Assembly: GCA_030950975.1 (NCBI GenBank)
Contig: JAUZQL010000060.1
Span: forward strand, 1-11,755
From: Mariprofundaceae bacterium
GTDB taxonomy: Bacteria > Pseudomonadota > Zetaproteobacteria > Mariprofundales > Mariprofundaceae
Length of the DNA stretch: 11,755 bases
Direction: 5' to 3'
This document shows positions 7,104 through 11,755 of the stretch, piece after piece. Numbering within the stretch: the stretch's first letter is position 1; every line of letters starts with the position of its first letter. Under the pieces are notes generated by a model. That model was not told the DNA's origin, ran no database searches, and saw only the letters and a list, made by a program, of their open reading frames with translations. Made by a program: the position numbers and the translations under genes.

Positions 7104-8384
7104 ATGAGTGAATTTAATTTTGAATTAACAAAAGAAATCGAATTGTTGCGATTGGTTACGGTCGGTAGTGTCGATGATGGTAAGTCGACTTTGATCGGTC
7201 GCTTATTGGTGGATACCAAAGGTGCTTTTGAAGATCAGTTGATGGCTGTGCGTAAGAAGAAAGGCACAAGGCATGTATCTTCAGCAGCAGAAGTTGATTT
7301 GGCGATGTTGACGGATGGTTTATCCGCAGAACGTGAGCAAGGTATTACGATTGATGTCGCTTATCGTTATTTCGCCACACCCAAACGTAAATTTATTATG
7401 GCGGACTGCCCAGGTCATGAACAATACACACGCAATATGGTGACAGGTTCATCCACTGCCAATGCCGCCATTATTTTGGTCGATGCACGTCATGGTGTAT
7501 TGCCACAAACCAAGCGTCATACCCATATTTTAGGTTTATTGGGTATGCCGCATTTGATTGTTGCCATCAATAAAATGGACTTGGTGGATTATGATCAAGC
7601 CACGTTTGAAAACATTAGAAAAGATATGGAAGATTATTGTGCAAAGCAAGGTATTAAGGATTTGATTTGCATTCCCATGTCGGCTTTAACGGGTGATATG
7701 GTGACGGTTCGTGGGGATAAGATGGATTGGTATAAAGGCGATACTTTGCTGGAAACCTTGGAATCTATGTCTGTATTGGATGATTTGGATAAACAATCAT
7801 TTCGTATGCCTGTACAGTTGGTGAATCGTCCTCAAACCGCTGATTTACCCGATTATCGTGGATTTATGGGTACGATTGCATCGGGAACCGTCAAAGTGGG
7901 TGATGCTGTGATGGTTGTGCCATCAGGAAAAACATCAACAGTGAAAGACATTGTCACCTTTGATGGCAAGCTTGAAGAAGCTTTTGCATTACAAAGTATC
8001 ACGCTGACCTTAAACGATGAAATTGATGTTTCACGAGGTGATATGTTGATTCATGACGGTGAAGCGGTTGAAGCGAAAAAAATGTTGACTGCCAATGTGT
8101 GCTGGATTGGTGATGAAGACTTGGAAAATCGCAATAAATATATCATCAAGCATGCCTGTAGTGAATTAAAAGTGCTGGTCGATCATATTGATTATAAAAC
8201 AGATATTCACACATTGAATCATGAGCCATCCGATCGTTTGGCGATGAATGAGATTGGACAAGTGACCTTTAAATTACAACAAGCTTTGGTTTTTGATAGC
8301 TATGCAGATAATCGCAGTACTGGAAGTTTTATTGTGATTGATAGTTTTACCAATAATACTGTGGGCGCAGGTATGATAGTCTAA
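7104..8384 (+). CDS. cysN: Sulfate adenylyltransferase subunit 1 (GTPase)
   Basis: CysN is the translation-factor-like GTPase subunit whose GTP hydrolysis drives APS formation by CysD. The GTPase motifs are complete: G1 loop GSVDDGKST at residues 21-29, switch region REQGITIDVAY, G3 DCPGH at 101-105, G4 NKMD at 156-159, and an SAL G5 motif. Two beta-barrel domains follow, as in elongation factor Tu. The 426-residue protein is shorter than E. coli CysN (about 475) and ends after the second barrel, so it carries no fused APS kinase (CysC). That fits the APS-type CysH upstream. The gap to cysD, 58 bases, is the longest in the operon. An AGG ten bases before the ATG is the likely ribosome binding site. 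It appears to be the last gene of the operon. Confidence 0.96.
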   Translation: MSEFNFELTKEIELLRLVTVGSVDDGKSTLIGRLLVDTKGAFEDQLMAVRKKKGTRHVSSAAEVDLAMLTDGLSAEREQGITIDVAYRYFATPKRKFIMADCPGHEQYTRNMVTGSSTANAAIILVDARHGVLPQTKRHTHILGLLGMPHLIVAINKMDLVDYDQATFENIRKDMEDYCAKQGIKDLICIPMSALTGDMVTVRGDKMDWYKGDTLLETLESMSVLDDLDKQSFRMPVQLVNRPQTADLPDYRGFMGTIASGTVKVGDAVMVVPSGKTSTVKDIVTFDGKLEEAFALQSITLTLNDEIDVSRGDMLIHDGEAVEAKKMLTANVCWIGDEDLENRNKYIIKHACSELKVLVDHIDYKTDIHTLNHEPSDRLAMNEIGQVTFKLQQALVFDSYADNRSTGSFIVIDSFTNNTVGAGMIV

Positions 8385-8414
8385 ACCATTGTTGTTGCGT
8401 GGGATATAGGAATG

Positions 8415-8590
8415 ACTGATGTTACGCATACCATAATCTTTTCATCGAATTTCGGGGATGAACGTTGCTGTGTGTTCATGACTCTGGGGGTGCGGCTTTA
8501 GCCGCTCTGAATAAAGTATCAAGGCGTGGCTAAAGCCACACTTCCTAAGCATGGAATGACGGTTTTTTCACCAGAGTGCGTAACATCAGT
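8415..8590. repeat. 176-base segment bounded by perfect 14-base inverted repeats
   Basis: ACTGATGTTACGCA at 8415-8428 returns as its exact reverse complement at 8577-8590. The segment holds no gene. Inside it are a small ATGAAC/GTTCAT hairpin (8458-8479) and the larger palindrome pair listed separately. A third copy of the repeat lies after the cyclase gene. Terminal inverted repeats around a short non-coding core resemble a miniature transposable or REP-like element. No clear target-site duplication is visible, so mobility is not shown. The segment ends 17 bases before the cyclase start, leaving room for its ribosome binding site. Confidence 0.6.
8490..8541. repeat. Nested palindrome pair (REP/BIME-like)
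   Basis: The arm at 8490-8505 contains GCGGCTTTAGCCGC and the arm at 8526-8541 contains GTGGCTAAAGCCAC. Each is a palindrome or nearly so. The two arms are also complementary to each other at 14 of 16 positions, across a 20-base spacer. The RNA could fold either as two short hairpins or as one long one. No run of T follows closely, so it is not called a classical terminator, although it could protect or end the cysN transcript. Confidence 0.65.
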
Positions 8591-8607
8591 GAGTAAGGGA
8601 GATTTCT

Positions 8608-10851
8608 ATGTTTCAGGCAATAGCCCCGTGGATTGAGCAACATCAACGTTGGTTTCGTTTTCCTTTAATTGTCTTGATGACATGTGTTGCGATACTGATT
8701 GCCTTGATTCATCCTGATTTTTCTGATCAGCTTGAGCTTAAAATATTGGATGAACAGTTTAAAATACGCGGTGAAATACCTCATGATCAACGTATCATTA
8801 TTGTGGGTGTGAATAATAATGATTTGTCTGAAATTGGTCGCTGGCCTTGGTCGAGAGATAAAATTGCGACAATAGTTGATCGTATTATGGGGCAATATGA
8901 AGCCAAAGCACTGGGCTTTGATATTGTTTTCTCAGAAAATCAATTGAACCCTATTGTGAAAAGCGCTCGATTGATTCAAGCTAAAGATAAGACATTAGCC
9001 AATTTATTGTTAGCGCATCAAGCAGCAGGTGATGTAGATGGTCAATTGGCAACGGTATTGAAAAAATATCAGCATCAATTGGTACCGGGTTATTTCTTTT
9101 ATCCAAAAGGTGTGGATGTTCCTGAGTTGGGTTTGAAACGTTTACCACAGCAGTTGGAATTATTAGAAAAATCAGCGATCAGCGCAGAGTTTTCTGGTGA
9201 TATGCCAAGTTATATTCCGCAGTTGGGTGCCATTGAAGGGAATTTACCTCGTTTTACAGCTCAAACGGATGTGGCAGGTTTTTTCAACTTTTTTCCTGAT
9301 TCGGATGGGACTGTACGGCGTATTCCTTTAATGGTTCAATCAGGTGACCATATTTATCCAAGTATAGAGCTGCAACTTTTGCGTATCTTTAAAGCTTGGC
9401 CTCACATATCTGTCAAAGTGGATGATGGCGTGGTTGAATCTTTAACATTAGGCAAACAACATATTCGTACTGATGTTTCAGGAAGCATGCTTATCAATCA
9501 TTACGGACCGGGTTACACCTTTCAGCATGTATCCGCTGCGGATGTACTCTTAGATCGTCTTCCCAAAAACACGCTGAAAGGTGCGATTGTTTTATTAGGT
9601 GTGACAGCAGTGGGCGTGTTTGATTATCGCCCAAGCCCTTTTGATTCTGTATTTCCGGGTGTGGAAGGTCATGCCGCAGCTATTTCGAATATTTTGAATG
9701 ATGAAGAACTCTCTCGTCCAGCTTATTTGGATGCACTTGAGTTATTGTTGGTGCTGGTGTTTGGCTTGTTGTGTGGACGTTTGGTGATGGGGCGCGGTCC
9801 TTTTGGGCAAAGTGTTGTTATTTTTGGTGTACCTTGTTTATTGCTAGGCGTTTCCTATGGCTTGTTTGTCAGTTATGGCGTGTGGCTTGAAGTCATCTAT
9901 ATTTTGTTGGCTATTTTCTTGACGACCGTGCCAGTCAGCTTGTTTCAATATGTTGTGGAATCACATAAACGTGCGTTTATTCATAATGCTTTTTCTCATT
10001 ATTTAGCACCTGAAGTGGTGGATAGTTTATCGAAACATCCCGATAGCTTGAAATTAGGCGGTGAAGAAAAAGAATTAACGGCGATGTTTTCTGATATTGC
10101 ATCGTTTTCAACGTTTTCTGAAACATTAACAGCGCAAGAATTGGTCGCCTTGTTGAATACATACCTCACCGCAATGAGTGATATTATTCTCAAACATGGT
10201 GGTACGATTGATAAGTATGAAGGCGATGCGATTATTGCATTCTTTGGTGCGCCCTTGGATATGGAAAACCATGCTACAGCATGTGTTTTGGCAGCACTGG
10301 AACAGCAAACCGTGTTAATGGACATGAGAAAAGTATGGAAAGAACAAGGCAAACCTGAATTGACTGTTCGCATTGGTATGAATTCTGGCCCGATGGTGGT
10401 GGGAAATATGGGAACAGACACCCATATGAATTACACCATGATGGGCGACCATGTGAATCTTGCAGCACGTTTAGAAGGTGTTTGTAAGGCGTATCGAACG
10501 CCTATTTTAATCAGTGGTGATACACATCGCTTGGTTCGAGATACTATTTTTTGTCGCTTTATCGATCAGGTACAAGTGGTTGGTAGACGAACACCCGTAG
10601 ATTTATTTGAGCCGATATGTTCACGGATAGATGTGTCGGATGAATGTGCCAAAAGAGATGAATTGTATAAGCGGGCATGGGCGATGATTCAATCAAGACG
10701 TTTTCCTGATGCTTTGAAATATCTTAAAAATTTACATGATAAATTTCCTGACGATGGTTTGTATGAAGTGATGATGGTCCGTACAGAAGGGTATATGAAT
10801 ACACCACCTCCAAAAGACTGGAATGGCGTGTTTGTGTTGGATAGTAAGTAA
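8608..10851 (+). CDS. CHASE2-domain class III adenylate/guanylate cyclase
   Basis: This 747-residue membrane signalling protein makes a cyclic nucleotide, most likely cAMP. A membrane helix at about 18-37 leads into an extracytoplasmic CHASE2 sensor domain (DEQFKIRGE, GRWPWSRDKIA, LGFDIVFSE, DSDGTVRRIPL). Three membrane helices follow, at about 377-391, 399-421 and 426-446. A cytoplasmic cyclase domain begins near 485. Its catalytic set is complete: metal-binding Asp496 and Asp540, base-selecting Lys536 and Thr610, and transition-state Asn617 and Arg621. A Lys-Thr pair is typical of class IIIb enzymes, which use ATP. A short helical tail follows. The start has AAGGGAG six bases upstream. The gene stands alone between repeat copies, convergent with recJ. 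The sensed signal is not evident, and no functional link to the sulfur operon is shown. Confidence 0.93.
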   Translation: MFQAIAPWIEQHQRWFRFPLIVLMTCVAILIALIHPDFSDQLELKILDEQFKIRGEIPHDQRIIIVGVNNNDLSEIGRWPWSRDKIATIVDRIMGQYEAKALGFDIVFSENQLNPIVKSARLIQAKDKTLANLLLAHQAAGDVDGQLATVLKKYQHQLVPGYFFYPKGVDVPELGLKRLPQQLELLEKSAISAEFSGDMPSYIPQLGAIEGNLPRFTAQTDVAGFFNFFPDSDGTVRRIPLMVQSGDHIYPSIELQLLRIFKAWPHISVKVDDGVVESLTLGKQHIRTDVSGSMLINHYGPGYTFQHVSAADVLLDRLPKNTLKGAIVLLGVTAVGVFDYRPSPFDSVFPGVEGHAAAISNILNDEELSRPAYLDALELLLVLVFGLLCGRLVMGRGPFGQSVVIFGVPCLLLGVSYGLFVSYGVWLEVIYILLAIFLTTVPVSLFQYVVESHKRAFIHNAFSHYLAPEVVDSLSKHPDSLKLGGEEKELTAMFSDIASFSTFSETLTAQELVALLNTYLTAMSDIILKHGGTIDKYEGDAIIAFFGAPLDMENHATACVLAALEQQTVLMDMRKVWKEQGKPELTVRIGMNSGPMVVGNMGTDTHMNYTMMGDHVNLAARLEGVCKAYRTPILISGDTHRLVRDTIFCRFIDQVQVVGRRTPVDLFEPICSRIDVSDECAKRDELYKRAWAMIQSRRFPDALKYLKNLHDKFPDDGLYEVMMVRTEGYMNTPPPKDWNGVFVLDSK

Positions 10852-10870
10852 CTAATGTTACGCATACCAT
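10851..10870 (+). repeat. Third copy of the ACTGATGTTACGCA repeat
   Basis: These 20 bases match 8415-8434 at 19 positions, in the same orientation. They match 8577-8590 inverted at 13 of 14 positions. The copy starts on the last base of the cyclase stop codon. A second block also matches: ACCATCATTCC at 10866-10876 equals the reverse complement of 8553-8563 at 10 of 11 positions. This shows that the copies belong to one repeat family. Confidence 0.7.
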
Positions 10871-10907
10871 CATTCCTTGGTCGTTTAATCGGTTTTCAGG
10901 AATGATG
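10868..10907. repeat. Hairpin with perfect 10-base stem, possible convergent-gene terminator
   Basis: CATCATTCCT at 10868-10877 pairs exactly with AGGAATGATG at 10898-10907 around a 20-base loop. It lies 17 bases after the cyclase stop. The stem is AT-rich and only TTCTTT follows on the plus strand, so an intrinsic terminator is possible but not convincing. It may be part of the repeat family that starts at 10851. Confidence 0.45.
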
Positions 10908-11073
10908 TTCTTTAACCAGTTTTAGCATGCCTTTATCCAACGTTTCAATCCCTTTTTCAATCGCTTTCATGATGTCTTTTAAAACCTTCCTAACAATCAT
11001 GTGGTAAATTGATGCGAATGCTTGTTTCAACTTTAGGCAAGGCTATCACTTTGGCAAAACGAGGCGTGGATTT
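10896..11073 (-). pseudogene. Possible decayed reading frame, perhaps an IS110-type transposase remnant
   Basis: Two short minus-strand segments in different frames look protein-like. One (11073 down to 10990) reads TPRFAKVIALPKVETSIRIN, recalling the FAKAxGxLAKTDRID stretch of IS110/IS1111 transposases. The other (stop-free from 11042, ATG at 11000, stop at 10896) encodes an amphipathic helix including IEKGIETLDKGMLKLVKEHH, like the helical region before the IPGVG motif of that family. No ends, catalytic residues or full frame remain. The resemblance is from memory and weak. A chance ORF or a real 34-residue peptide is equally possible. Confidence 0.2.
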
Positions 11074-11107
11074 TTACAGAGCAAAGGCTATGACTATGTT
11101 CGTAATA

Positions 11108-11755
11108 TCAGTTATCTTGATTGACCCAAACATCTTCCACTTCAAATTGAATCGCATCATAGCCTTTCCAATCATCAGGTTTTAACTGCCCTAGCACGGA
11201 AACAATACTTCCAAGCTGTAAACTCGGACTTAAAACACTGCCAAAAAATACAATGGCTGGTAGATAATATTGCCCATCACTCAAGGTCAATCGTATCACA
11301 CCGCCTTTCAAATCCTTACGCTCTGATACATGAACATCCTGAATCAACCAAGAAATAGCAGGGTTTTTTCGACCAATGGGTTCAAATTGTCGGATGCGAT
11401 GTGCCAAACCAATATGCAAACAAGGTAAGGTCAACACACCATCAATAGCGTATTCACGGCCTTTCGATTCACCTTTGCATTGCTGTTGAATGGCTTTTCC
11501 CATTGCGCTTACAAAATCACCCCATCGCCCTTCTCGAATGGTGCCACCACCTGCACCAGCATGACCACCAAAACCAAGCAAACAATCTGAACACGCATGC
11601 AATAAATCACCAATATGAAAGCCTGACACGCCACGTAAGGAGACACGAATTGCGCCTGAATCATCAACAAAACCCACCGCTGCGGGTCGATGATGTTGGC
11701 GTGCTAAACGCCCTGCTGCCAAGCCCACCACGCCCGCATGCCAATCTTTGTGATA
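11108..11755 (-). CDS. recJ: Single-stranded-DNA-specific exonuclease RecJ, C-terminal part
   Basis: The C-terminal 215 codons of RecJ enter from the right edge, and the frame is open to the last base. RecJ degrades single-stranded DNA 5' to 3' in recombination and mismatch or base-excision repair. The segment begins with HKDWHAGVVGLAAGRL, the conserved stretch following the DHH catalytic half. It contains the DHHA1 signature GFGGHAGAGG and ends in the OB-fold-like DNA-binding tail (QFEVEDVWV). The N-terminal catalytic half, about 350 residues in typical RecJ, lies outside the window, so intactness cannot be judged. The gene converges on the cyclase gene with a 256-base gap between stops. Confidence 0.93.
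   Translation of the reverse strand, partial: YHKDWHAGVVGLAAGRLARQHHRPAAVGFVDDSGAIRVSLRGVSGFHIGDLLHACSDCLLGFGGHAGAGGGTIREGRWGDFVSAMGKAIQQQCKGESKGREYAIDGVLTLPCLHIGLAHRIRQFEPIGRKNPAISWLIQDVHVSERKDLKGGVIRLTLSDGQYYLPAIVFFGSVLSPSLQLGSIVSVLGQLKPDDWKGYDAIQFEVEDVWVNQDN

Noticed and set aside
11013..11186. Plus-strand ORF of 57 codons running from the intergenic gap into the recJ tail.
   Set aside because: Most of its second half is antisense to the well-supported recJ coding sequence, it has no convincing ribosome binding site, and its translation suggests no family.

Overview
The window looks like chromosomal DNA of a proteobacterium of low to moderate GC. The protein set (CysDN-type ATP sulfurylase, iron-sulfur APS reductase, ferredoxin-type sulfite reductase, DsrE2/TusA proteins, RecJ) fits a gamma- or zetaproteobacterium. 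That placement is an impression from protein style, not a demonstrated assignment.

Bases 2-8384 hold one tightly packed plus-strand operon for sulfate assimilation. It starts inside a siroheme nitrite/sulfite reductase that carries a C-terminal TusA domain. Next comes a single 878-codon gene joining a radical SAM enzyme domain to a complete SLC13/DASS anion transporter. Then follow an APS reductase (cysH), a DsrE2-like protein, a free TusA-like protein, and the two ATP sulfurylase subunits (cysD, cysN). Five of the six junctions are 0-11 bases or a 4-base overlap. The exception is the 58-base cysD-cysN gap. Read as a pathway: the transporter domain could take up sulfate or another anion, CysDN makes APS, CysH reduces APS to sulfite, and the sulfite reductase makes sulfide. 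No APS kinase is present, which agrees with CysH having the cysteine set of an APS rather than a PAPS reductase. The two TusA domains and DsrE2 suggest persulfide handling linked to the reductase. The job of the radical SAM domain is unknown.

Bases 8385-8607 form a gene-free gap. A segment bounded by 14-base perfect inverted repeats (8415-8590) encloses a pair of mutually complementary palindromes (8490-8541). Bases 8608-10851 encode a CHASE2-class III adenylate cyclase with a full catalytic residue set. A third copy of the 14-20 base repeat begins on the last base of its stop codon, so the cyclase is itself bracketed by inverted copies. Bases 10852-11107 hold that repeat, a long-stem hairpin, and what may be minus-strand debris of a transposase-like gene (weak). 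The window ends in the C-terminal 215 codons of recJ on the minus strand, convergent with the cyclase. No stretch without a gene exceeds 300 bases. No rRNA, tRNA, CRISPR array or intact insertion sequence was seen.

The items most worth following are the radical SAM-SLC13 fusion, the TusA-tailed sulfite reductase with a second TusA in the same operon, and the repeats around the cyclase.
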